From Wenxinia marina DSM 24838 (GTDB lineage Bacteria > Pseudomonadota > Alphaproteobacteria > Rhodobacterales > Rhodobacteraceae), in contig NZ_KB902310.1 in assembly GCF_000379485.1 (NCBI RefSeq), positions 1 to 64,000 on the forward strand: a DNA stretch of 64,000 bases, in the 5' to 3' direction. Under the pieces are notes generated by a model. That model ran no database searches. It saw nothing but the letters and a program-made list of their open reading frames with translations, and was not told the DNA's origin. Position 1 is the first letter of the stretch; every line of letters begins with the position of its first letter. Of the stretch, positions 48,030 to 56,761 are shown in pieces. The position numbers and the translations under genes are program-made.

Positions 48030-48764
48030 TCAGCCGACGATCATCGCCATGCCCGGCAGCGGCGCGCCGGGCTGCCAGCCGGCGTCCAGCGCCGCCTCGA
48101 GGTTGCCGCGGGCGATCTGCGCATGCTCGCGTGCGATCGCCTCGGCGCGCGTGCCCTCGCGCCCGGCGATCGCGCTCACCAGCGCCCAGTGCTGCGCCTG
48201 CCCGACGATGAGGGAGCGCGCCTCGGTCGCGCGGTCGCCGGTGCGGAACACGAAGGCCGAGGGCGAGGCGAAGGGCAGGGAGCGGACGCGGGCGAGTTCG
48301 CGGGCGATGACGTCGCTGCCTGCGAGGCGGCCCAGCGCCTCGTGGAAGGCGTGGTTCTGTTCGCTGTAGATGCCGAATGTCTGCGCGGTCATGCCGTCGG
48401 CGAACGCGGCGTCGATCCGGGCGAGCCCGTCGCGCAGCCGCGCCAGCTCGTCCTCCGGCGCCCCGCGCTCTGCCGCGCGGCGGGCGGCGGTGCCCTCCAG
48501 CACGCCGCGCAGCTCCACCGCGTCGAGCGCATCGCGCAGGGTGAAGGACCGCACCTCGAATCCGCCGCCGCGGGCGCGGACGAGCAGCCCCTCCTCGGCC
48601 AGCCGCGACATCGCCTCGCGCACCGGCGTGCGCGAGATGGCGAGATCGTCGGCCAGCGCCACCTCCGTCAGCCGGGTGCCTCCCGGCAGCTCGCCGGAGA
48701 CGATGCGCCGGCGCAGCGCGTAGGCCGCGCGCTGGGTCTGGGTGCTGCCGTGGGCGGGGTCCAT
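48030..48764 (-). CDS. GntR-family (FadR/FCD) transcriptional regulator
   Basis: 244 residues. The winged helix QRAAYALRRRIVSGELPGGTRLTEVALADDLAISRTPVREAMSRLAEEGLL is followed by an all-helical FCD ligand domain with the metal-site pattern (E..NHAFHEAL..., H......I......A). It lies directly upstream of the LigM-TRAP genes on the same strand; matching palindromes are in front of both units. Likely a repressor released by the imported substrate or its product. Confidence 0.9.
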   Translation of the reverse strand: MDPAHGSTQTQRAAYALRRRIVSGELPGGTRLTEVALADDLAISRTPVREAMSRLAEEGLLVRARGGGFEVRSFTLRDALDAVELRGVLEGTAARRAAERGAPEDELARLRDGLARIDAAFADGMTAQTFGIYSEQNHAFHEALGRLAGSDVIARELARVRSLPFASPSAFVFRTGDRATEARSLIVGQAQHWALVSAIAGREGTRAEAIAREHAQIARGNLEAALDAGWQPGAPLPGMAMIVG

Positions 48765-48773
48765 GGGGGCAGA

Positions 48774-48783
48774 ATGTATACAT
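48774..48783. promoter_or_regulatory. Operator palindrome ATGTATACAT before gntR
   Basis: A perfect 10-bp palindrome, identical to the core of the 47974-47987 site, lies ten bases upstream of the gntR ATG at 48764. Autoregulation is the simplest reading. Confidence 0.6.
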
Positions 48784-48805
48784 GAGGCGCGCGAGGCAAG
48801 GGAGT

Positions 48806-48913
48806 TCACCCCGGCAGCGCCGCCCGGATCGCCAGCGCCACCAGTCCCAGCGCCGCCACGCTCGCGGCCCAGATCGCCGCGAACCACAGGACGCGCCGGA
48901 CACCCGTCCTCAA
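48806..48913 (-). CDS. DUF2474 single-helix subunit of the bd-type oxidase
   Basis: 35 residues: a basic N-terminus and one helix (VLWFAAIWAASVAALGLVALAIRAAL), the pattern of DUF2474 peptides that follow cydB in cyanide-insensitive oxidase operons. They play the part CydX plays in E. coli. The start is taken as a TTG at 48913 that overlaps the cydB stop (TTGA); no ATG or GTG fits. Confidence 0.7.
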   Translation of the reverse strand: MRTGVRRVLWFAAIWAASVAALGLVALAIRAALPG

Positions 48914-49920
48914 TGGTAGCCCTCCTCGGGGTCCACCTTGCCGCGGAACACCCAGTAGGCGTAGGCGGTGTAGGCGAGGATGATGGGGATCAGGACCGCC
49001 GCCCCGACCAGCGCGAACCACAGCGAGGATTCGGGCGCCGCCGCCTCCTCGATGGTGAGCGAGGGCGGGACGATCATCGGATAGAAGCTGATCCCGATCC
49101 CGATGAAGCTGATCACGAATAGCCCCAGCGACGCCAGGAACGGCGTCCCGTCCCGCCCGCCCGACAGCCCCCGGAACAGCGCCAGCGCGCAGCCGAGAAG
49201 CAGCACGGGCACCAGCACCGTGAACAGGCTCCCGGGGAGCGAGAACCAGCGGCGGAAATACTCCGGCTCCTGGAACGGCGTGGCGAGGCTGACGAGGCCG
49301 ATGAAGCCGAGCGTCCCGACCGCCAGCGGCCAGGCATAGCGCCGCATCCGGTCGTTCAGCGGGCCGTCCGTCTTCATCACCAGCCACGTCGCGCCGAGGA
49401 GGGCGTAGCCCGTCACCAGCGCCACTCCGGTCAGGACCGAGAACCACGACAGCCAATCCCACCAGCCGCCCGCGTAGCCGCGGCCCTCGATCTCGATCCC
49501 GCGCACCAGCGCCCCCAGCGCGATGCCCTGGCACAGCGTCGCCACCAGCGAGCCGCCGAAGAACGCCGCGTCCCAGATGTGCCGCCGGTGGACCGGCGCC
49601 CGCCAGCGGTACTCGAACGCCACGCCACGAAAGACGAGGCCGAGGAGCATGAGCAGGATCGGCATGTAGAGCGCCGGCATGACCACGGCGTAGGCCAGCG
49701 GGAACACCGCGAAGAGGCCCCCGCCGCCGAGGATCAGCCACGTCTCGTTGCCGTCCCAGACCGGCGCGACGGAGTTCATCATCACGTCCCGCTCGCGGTC
49801 GTCCTCTGCGAAGGGGAAGAGGATGCCGAGGCCGAGGTCGAACCCGTCCAGGATCACGTAGACCAGCACGGCGAAGGCGATCAGCCCGGCCCAGATGAAG
49901 GCGAGAAGCTCGTGCTCCAT
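48910..49920 (-). CDS. cydB: Cytochrome bd-type (cyanide-insensitive) quinol oxidase subunit II
   Basis: 336 residues, eight or nine helices. LAFIWAGLIAFAVLVYVILDGFDLGLGILFPF, VAPVWDGNETWLILGGGGLFAVFPLAYAV and GFDLG/WDGNE blocks are the CydB signature. Four bases after cydA. With CydA it forms a quinol oxidase of high oxygen affinity used under low oxygen or stress. Confidence 0.94.
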   Translation of the reverse strand: MEHELLAFIWAGLIAFAVLVYVILDGFDLGLGILFPFAEDDRERDVMMNSVAPVWDGNETWLILGGGGLFAVFPLAYAVVMPALYMPILLMLLGLVFRGVAFEYRWRAPVHRRHIWDAAFFGGSLVATLCQGIALGALVRGIEIEGRGYAGGWWDWLSWFSVLTGVALVTGYALLGATWLVMKTDGPLNDRMRRYAWPLAVGTLGFIGLVSLATPFQEPEYFRRWFSLPGSLFTVLVPVLLLGCALALFRGLSGGRDGTPFLASLGLFVISFIGIGISFYPMIVPPSLTIEEAAAPESSLWFALVGAAVLIPIILAYTAYAYWVFRGKVDPEEGYH

Positions 49921-49924
49921 GTCC

Positions 49925-51337
49925 TCAACCCTCCTGCGGCGCGTCGAGCCGCTCTTCCGTCGGTCCCGGCGTGATGCCGGCGGTCCGGATCGGCCCGTCC
50001 CGCAGGCCCAGCTTCGCCGTGGCGGCAGGCTTGTTCATCATCCGCAGGATGAACAGCGTGCCGGCCCCGAAGACGAAGAAGTAGACGATGACGAATGCCG
50101 CGAGCGAGGCGCCGACCGCCGGCGCGTCGATCGGCGACAGCGACTCGGACGTCCGCATCAGGCCGTAGACGGTGTAGGGCTGCCGCCCCACCTCGGTCGT
50201 GATCCAGCCGGCGAGGACGGCGACGAATCCGGCCGGCCCCATCGCCACCGCGACCCGGTGCAGCAGGCGGTCGTCATAGAGGCGGCCGCGCCAGCGGCTC
50301 AGCAGGCTCCACGCGCCGACGCCCAGCATCAGGAAGCCGAGGCCCACCATGACGCGGAACGAGAAGAAGACGATGGTGACCGGCGGCTCCTCGTCGTCCG
50401 GGATCGTGTCGAGCCCGGCGAGGGGGGCGTCCCAGGAATGTTCGAGGATCAGCGAGGAGAGGCCCGGGATCTCGACGGCGTAGTCGATGCGCTTCTCCTC
50501 GGGGTTGGGGATGCCGAAGAGGATCAGCGGCGCGCCGTCCGGGTGGCTGTCGTAGTGGCCCTCCATCGCCATCACCTTCTGCGGCTGATGCTCCAGCGTG
50601 TTCAGCCCGTGCATGTCGCCCGCGACGATCTGCAAGGGGGTCACCAGCGCCGCCATCCACATCGCCATCGAGAACATCCGCCGCGCCTCGCCGTCCGTGC
50701 GGTTGCGGATCAGGTGCAGCGCCCCCACCGCGCCCACCACGAAGGCGGTCGTGAGGTACGCGGCGAGGACCATGTGGACGAGGCGGTAGGGGAAGGACGG
50801 GTTGAAGATGATCGCCCACCAGTCCTGAGGCACGAACTGCCCGACCTCGTTGATCGCGTAGCCCGCGGGCGTGTGCATCCACGAATTCACCGCCAGGATC
50901 CACGTGGCCGACGCCAGCGTGCCGAACGCCACCATCGCGGTCGCGACCATGTGCAGCCCGTCGCCGACCCGCGTGCGGCCGAACAGCATGATGCCGAGGA
51001 ACCCGGCCTCGAGGAAGAAGGCCGACAGCACCTCGTAGGCCATGAGCGGGCCGATCACCGGCCCCGCCCGGTCCGAGAAGACCGACCAGTTGGTGCCGAA
51101 CTGGTAGGACATGACGAGGCCCGAGACGACGCCCATGCCGAAGGCGACGGCGAAGATCTTCTTCCAGTAGTCGAACAGGTGCAGGTAGGTCCGGTCCCTC
51201 GTTCGCAGCCACAGCGCGTTGAGGACGGCGAGGAAGCTGGCCAGCCCGATCGAGAAGGCGGGAAAGATGATGTGGAACGACACGGTGAAGGCGAACTGCA
51301 CCCGCGCCAGGATTTCCGCGCTGTAGCCTGCGAGCAT
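49925..51337 (-). CDS. cydA: Cytochrome bd-type (cyanide-insensitive) quinol oxidase subunit I
   Basis: 470 residues. FAFTVSFHIIFPAFSIGLASF carries the N-terminal haem histidine, followed by MSYQFGTNWSVFSDRAGPVIGPLMAYEVLSAFFLEAGFLGIMLFG and GWITTEVGRQPYTVYGLMRT. The periplasmic Q-loop is short, which is typical of the CIO branch. First gene of cydA-cydB-DUF2474. CydDC assembly genes are not in the window. Confidence 0.94.
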   Translation of the reverse strand: MLAGYSAEILARVQFAFTVSFHIIFPAFSIGLASFLAVLNALWLRTRDRTYLHLFDYWKKIFAVAFGMGVVSGLVMSYQFGTNWSVFSDRAGPVIGPLMAYEVLSAFFLEAGFLGIMLFGRTRVGDGLHMVATAMVAFGTLASATWILAVNSWMHTPAGYAINEVGQFVPQDWWAIIFNPSFPYRLVHMVLAAYLTTAFVVGAVGALHLIRNRTDGEARRMFSMAMWMAALVTPLQIVAGDMHGLNTLEHQPQKVMAMEGHYDSHPDGAPLILFGIPNPEEKRIDYAVEIPGLSSLILEHSWDAPLAGLDTIPDDEEPPVTIVFFSFRVMVGLGFLMLGVGAWSLLSRWRGRLYDDRLLHRVAVAMGPAGFVAVLAGWITTEVGRQPYTVYGLMRTSESLSPIDAPAVGASLAAFVIVYFFVFGAGTLFILRMMNKPAATAKLGLRDGPIRTAGITPGPTEERLDAPQEG

Positions 51338-51371
51338 GTCGTCCGCTCCCCTTCCGCTTCCCTTAGCATAG

Positions 51372-52646
<1,275 letters not shown>

Positions 52647-52665
52647 GGCCCTCGGCCCCTGGAAT

Positions 52666-53408
52666 GCCCGTCCCGGGCCTGCCCCGGGACCCCGATCGAC
52701 CGAGCCGCTCCGTTTCATCGGGGCCCCGGCTCAAGGCCGGGGCGGGGACACAAGGGTGGGCGGCGTTTCAGCCGGGTCCAGTTCGGACGACCCCGCTCGC
52801 AGGACCAAGGCGATGCGGCGCCTCATCGAAGGCCCGTCCCGGGCCTGCCCCGGGACCTCGATCGACCGAGCCGCTCCGTTTCATCGGGGCCCCGGCTCAA
52901 GGCCGGGGCGGGAGCGCAAGTGGGGGCGGCGTTTCAGCCGGTTTCAGTTCGGACGACCCCGCTCGCAGGACCAGGGCGATGCGGCGCCCTATCGAACGCC
53001 CGTCCCGGGCCTGCCCCGGGACCTCGATTGACCGCGCCGCTCCGTTTCATCGGGGCCCCGGCTCAAGGCCGGGGCGGGGGCGCAAGGGAGGGCGGCGTCT
53101 GCCCGGGTCCAGTTCGGGCGACCCCGCTCGCCGGAGCAAGGCGATGCGGCGCCTTATCGAACGCCCGTCCCGGGCCTGTCCCGGGACCTCGATCGACCGC
53201 GCCGCTCCGTTTCATCGGGGCCCCGGCTCAAGGCCGGGGCGGGGGCGCAAGGGAGGGCGGCGTCTGCCCGGGTCCAGTTCGGGCGACCCCGCTCGCCGGA
53301 GCAAGCGATGCGGCGCCTTATCGAACGCCCGTCCCGGGCCTGCCCCGGGACCTCGACGCAAATGTGGCACTCCGTTCCCGCGGGGCCCCGGCTCAAGGCC
53401 GGGGCGGG
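52666..53408. repeat. Tandem array of a ~165-bp palindrome-bearing unit, about 4.5 copies
   Basis: Units begin at 52666, 52832, 52998, 53163 and 53327 (periods 166, 166, 165, 164; the last is partial and diverged). Each holds two palindromes: GTCCCGGGCCTGCCCCGGGAC and GCCCCGGCTCAAGGCCGGGGC, linked by CTCCGTTTCATCGGG. The units are nearly identical in their first half. The array fills the gap between pobA (+) and the DUF6869 gene (-). No gene is seen in it; the open frames across it are a by-product of the near-multiple-of-three period. Confidence 0.9.
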
Positions 53409-53450
53409 TTCTTTCAGATCGGACGGGGTCGGGGCCCCACGCCCGCCGCG

Positions 53451-53921
53451 TCACGCCGCCGGCAGCGGCGCGCCTTCGTCCAGCTCCGGCGACCCGGCTC
53501 GCAGGGCCTCCACCCGGTGCCAGACATCCTTCGGCAGGTCGCCCTTCCACACGCCGGTGAGCGCGTAGCGCAGGCGCGGGGTGGCGTCGGCCTCCATCGC
53601 GTCCAGCGCCACGACCCCGTGGTGCGTCAGCAGGTCCTCCAGCGGTCCGGCCGCCAGCGACGCCACCTCCTCCGGCGTGGTCAGCAGCGCCAGCACGGCG
53701 CGGATCGCCTCCAGCGCCTGCGCGGGGCGTTCGCGCACCAGCTCCTCCATGACGAGCCAGGTCCAGAATTCGGCATGCCCCGCGCCCTCGTCCCTTGCCG
53801 CGGCGGCGACGAACTCCGCGTGCCGCTCGGCGAACCGCGCCATCGGCAAGTCTCCGTCGGGCAGGGCATGGGGCGGCAGCTGCGTTGCCTCGGCGACCAG
53901 CTCGCGCGGGATCGAACTCAC
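53451..53921 (-). CDS. DUF6869-like protein
   Basis: 156 residues, helical, no signal peptide. FWTWLVMEELVRERPAQALEAIRAVLALLTTPEEVASLAAGPLEDLLTHHGVVALDAMEADATPRLRYALTGVWKG matches the pattern of DUF6869, a HEAT-like family of unknown function. The GTG at 53921 overlaps the prfC stop (GTGA), so it is coupled to prfC. Confidence 0.75.
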   Translation of the reverse strand: MSSIPRELVAEATQLPPHALPDGDLPMARFAERHAEFVAAAARDEGAGHAEFWTWLVMEELVRERPAQALEAIRAVLALLTTPEEVASLAAGPLEDLLTHHGVVALDAMEADATPRLRYALTGVWKGDLPKDVWHRVEALRAGSPELDEGAPLPAA

Positions 53922-55543
53922 GTCATCATCTCCTTCGTCGCCGTCAGGCGGATCTCGGGATGGTCGCGCTCGATCCGGTCGATGTCCCATTGCAGGCGCG
54001 TGAGGTAGACGAGGTCGCCGTCGTTGTCGTGGGCGATGTGCTGCTTGTTGGCGGCGGCGAAGGCTTCGACCTTGTCCTTCGGCCCGGCAACCCAGCGGGC
54101 CGACTTGAACTGCGAGGGCTCCAGCCGGACCGGCAGGCCGTATTCCAGCTCGATCCGGCTCGCCAGCACCTCGAACTGCAGCTGCCCCACGACGCCGACC
54201 ACGAAGCCCGAGCCGATGGCGGGCTTGAATACCTTCGCCGCGCCCTCCTCGGCGAACTGCATCAGCGCCTTCTCCAGGTGCTTGGCCTTCATCGGGTCCC
54301 CCGCGCGAGCCGTCTGCAGCAGCTCGGGCGCGAAGGACGGTATGCCGGTGACGCGGATCGCCTCGCCCTCGGTCAGGGTGTCGCCGATGCGCAGCTGGCC
54401 GTGGTTCGGGATGCCGATGATGTCGCCGGCCCACGCCTCCTCCGCCAGCTCGCGGTCGGCGGCGAGGAAGAGGACGGGATTCGTCACGGCAAGCTGCTTC
54501 TTGGCGCGGACGTGGGTCAGCTTCATCCCGCGCTCGAAATGGCCGGAGGCCAGCCGCACGAAGGCGACGCGGTCGCGGTGCTTGGGGTCCATGTTGGCCT
54601 GCACCTTGAAGACGAAGCCGGCGACCGTCTCCTCCTCGGGCGCGATCTGCCGCGGCTCGGCCGATTGGGGCTGCGGCTCGGGGGCGTAGGCGCCGATCCC
54701 CTCCATCAGCTCCTTCACGCCGAAGGAGTTGATCGCGCTGCCGAACCAGATCGGCGTCATCGTCCCCTCCAGCACCCGGGCGGGGTCGAGGGGCGGCAGG
54801 AGCTCGCGCGCCATCTCGACCTCCTCGCGCAGCTTCTCCAGCAGAGCGGGCGGCACGTGCTGCTCCATCTTCGGATCGTCCAGCCCGGCGATCCGTACCG
54901 TCTCGGCCACGCGGTTGCGGTCGGCGCGGTCCATCAGCTCCAGCCGGTCGTGCAGCAGGTCGTAGCAGCCGAGGAAGTCGCGCCCGACGCCGATCGGCCA
55001 GCTGGCGGGCGTCACGTCGATGGCGAGGTTCTCCTGGATCTCGTCGATGATCTCGAACGTGTCCCGGCTCTCGCGGTCCATCTTGTTGCAGAAGGTCAGG
55101 ATCGGCAGGTCGCGCAGGCGGCAGACCTCGAACAGCTTCTGCGTCTGGCTCTCCACCCCCTTGGCGCCGTCGATCACCATCACGGCGGCGTCCACGGCGG
55201 TCAGCGTGCGGTAGGTGTCCTCGGAGAAGTCCGAGTGGCCGGGCGTGTCCACGAGGTTGAAGCGGAAGGTGTTGCCCGCGCCCTTGAAGTCGAACGACAT
55301 GGCGGAGGCCGAGACCGAGATGCCGCGGTCCTTCTCCATCTGCATGAAGTCCGACCGGGTGCGCCGCGCCTCGCCCTTGGCGCGGACCTGGCCGGCCATC
55401 TGGATCGCGCCGCCGAACAGCAGGAACTTCTCGGTCAGCGTGGTCTTGCCCGCGTCCGGGTGACTGATGATCGCGAAGGTCCGGCGGCGCGCGATCTCGA
55501 GCGGCAGGGCGGGGCGGTTGGTCGGGGCGGCGGTCTGGCTCAT
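53918..55543 (-). CDS. prfC: Peptide chain release factor 3
   Basis: 541 residues. G1 loop AIISHPDAGKTTLTEK, switch region RGISVSASAMSF, G3 DTPGHSDFSED and G4 NKMD, followed by domain II and the RF3-specific C-terminal domain (VGVVGQLQFEVLASRIELEYG). It recycles RF1/RF2 after termination. The ATG at 55543 is chosen; an ATG four codons upstream (55555) is equally possible since neither has a clear ribosome site. Confidence 0.94.
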   Translation of the reverse strand: MSQTAAPTNRPALPLEIARRRTFAIISHPDAGKTTLTEKFLLFGGAIQMAGQVRAKGEARRTRSDFMQMEKDRGISVSASAMSFDFKGAGNTFRFNLVDTPGHSDFSEDTYRTLTAVDAAVMVIDGAKGVESQTQKLFEVCRLRDLPILTFCNKMDRESRDTFEIIDEIQENLAIDVTPASWPIGVGRDFLGCYDLLHDRLELMDRADRNRVAETVRIAGLDDPKMEQHVPPALLEKLREEVEMARELLPPLDPARVLEGTMTPIWFGSAINSFGVKELMEGIGAYAPEPQPQSAEPRQIAPEEETVAGFVFKVQANMDPKHRDRVAFVRLASGHFERGMKLTHVRAKKQLAVTNPVLFLAADRELAEEAWAGDIIGIPNHGQLRIGDTLTEGEAIRVTGIPSFAPELLQTARAGDPMKAKHLEKALMQFAEEGAAKVFKPAIGSGFVVGVVGQLQFEVLASRIELEYGLPVRLEPSQFKSARWVAGPKDKVEAFAAANKQHIAHDNDGDLVYLTRLQWDIDRIERDHPEIRLTATKEMMT

Positions 55544-55721
55544 GGGTGCGGACATAAGAGGGGGCGCGGCGGGGCGCAATCGCGGCCGCGCCCTCGCCGG
55601 CACGTGGCGGAATGGACGCAGGCCTCGACATTCGCGGCCGGCTGCATCGCGGCAGGTGCGCGGATCATGCGCCGACCCTTACGCAGATGAACGACCTGTC
55701 CCTGATTCTCAACGGATGGTC

Positions 55722-56354
55722 ATGATGTTGCGCGGTTCTCTCCTTCTTTCCTCCGTCCTCGCCCTTGCGGCCTGCGGCAGCAGCGGCTCCTCGGACGCAC
55801 CGACCCCGCCGACCCCCGGCGAAGCCTTCGACGCGGCCGTCCGGCAGGCCGCCGACATGGCCGATCCTGCCTCCCTCGGCATGCCGACCTTCGCGTCGAA
55901 CCGGCCGGACACCGGCGCGGCGGTCTTCGAGGGACCGGCGCTGATCACGATGAATGACGGCGCGCGCGAGCCGGCCTTCGCGGGATCGGCCGAGATCCGC
56001 GCCGACTTCGCGACGTCGACCGTCAGCGGGGTGATGACCGACTTCCTCTTCGCGGCCGACACCGACGACACCGGCGCGGCCGGCCCCGTCATCCCGGCCG
56101 CGGGCAACCTGACGGTCGGCCCAGGCGCCATCGTCTCTGTCCCGCGGGGGCCCGGAATGGCCCGGGGTCTGGGAAGCGACAACCTCGTCACCGGGGTCCT
56201 CGTCGCCGGCGGCGACAGCTACCGATTCAACCAGACGGTCGAGGGCGTGTTCTTCGGGAATCCCGACCCGCGCAGCGTCGTCATGTCCGGCGACGGGGTC
56301 GTCGGCGTCGGCACCGACAGCCTCGACTCCTCGATTCTCGTCGTCGCCGACTAA
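55722..56354 (+). CDS. Lipoprotein with a beta-rich (TbpB-like barrel) domain
   Basis: About 210 residues. Lipobox LAAC is near residue 18, followed by a Ser/Pro/Thr linker and a domain rich in alternating Gly/Thr strands (FAGSAEIRADFATSTVSGVMTDFLFA ... NQTVEGVFFGNPDPRSV). The pattern resembles the eight-stranded barrel of transferrin-binding-protein-like surface lipoproteins. Only two cysteines-worth of context is visible and no iron-uptake gene is adjacent, so the role is open. In-frame ATGs at 55716, 55722 and 55725 compete. Confidence 0.65.
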   Translation: MMLRGSLLLSSVLALAACGSSGSSDAPTPPTPGEAFDAAVRQAADMADPASLGMPTFASNRPDTGAAVFEGPALITMNDGAREPAFAGSAEIRADFATSTVSGVMTDFLFAADTDDTGAAGPVIPAAGNLTVGPGAIVSVPRGPGMARGLGSDNLVTGVLVAGGDSYRFNQTVEGVFFGNPDPRSVVMSGDGVVGVGTDSLDSSILVVAD

Positions 56355-56441
56355 CCTCTTCCGAAGCGACGGGCCGGGTGCGCGGGGAACATGCGCCCGG
56401 CCGGGACGTTTTCCGGACGTCACAGCCCGGAGGTGAGAGCC

Positions 56442-56702
56442 ATGGCCAAGAACCACGGTCCGCAGATCAAGAACGACGAGGCCTACGAGTCGATGCGCGA
56501 CGACGGCATGCCCAAGGAGAAGGCCGCCCGCATCGCCAACGCGCAGGCCAACCCCGACCAGCATCCCGGCCAAAAGGGCGGCAAGGCGCCGTCCTACGAG
56601 GAATGGTCGAAGGACGACCTCTACGGGCGGGCGCAGGAGCTCGACATCGAGGGGCGGTCGGACATGACGAAGGACGAGCTGATCGAGGCGCTGCGGAAAT
56701 AG
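56442..56702 (+). CDS. Small basic protein with a Rho-N/HeH-like C-terminal motif (DUF7218-like)
   Basis: 86 residues. A conserved N-terminus KNHGPQIKNDEAYESMRDDGMPKEKAARIANAQAN is followed by a C-terminal helix-extended-loop-helix motif WSKDDLYGRAQELDIEGRSDMTKDELIEAL, seen in Rho N-terminal-like and SAP-like nucleic-acid binding modules. GGAGGTGAG precedes the ATG. Probably DNA/RNA associated; the actual role is unknown. Confidence 0.8.
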   Translation: MAKNHGPQIKNDEAYESMRDDGMPKEKAARIANAQANPDQHPGQKGGKAPSYEEWSKDDLYGRAQELDIEGRSDMTKDELIEALRK

Positions 56703-56731
56703 GCCGCGGCGGAGGGTCCGCGCCCCTGTCT

Positions 56732-56761
56732 GCGCAGGATGGGTTTCTTACCCGTCTGCGC
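56732..56761. terminator. Bidirectional hairpin between convergent genes
   Basis: Arms GCGCAGGATGGGT / ACCCGTCTGCGC (one bulge), loop TTCTT. It abuts the Hint gene stop at 56762 and lies 30 bases after the small-protein stop. Confidence 0.6.

Noticed and set aside
52666-53408. CRISPR-like array
   Set aside because: Units are 164-166 bp and repeat throughout; there are no short repeats with unique spacers and no cas gene nearby.
52700-53560. Protein frames reading through the tandem array (repeat proteins)
   Set aside because: Open in several frames only because the period is near a multiple of three and stops are rare; copies with period 164 break the frame and no ribosome site is seen.
55601-55622. 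Start of a tRNA-Leu (GTGGCGGAAT..GACGCAGG)
   Set aside because: Resembles the first arm of tRNA-Leu, but no anticodon stem, TPsiC (GGTTCGA) or acceptor pairing follows.
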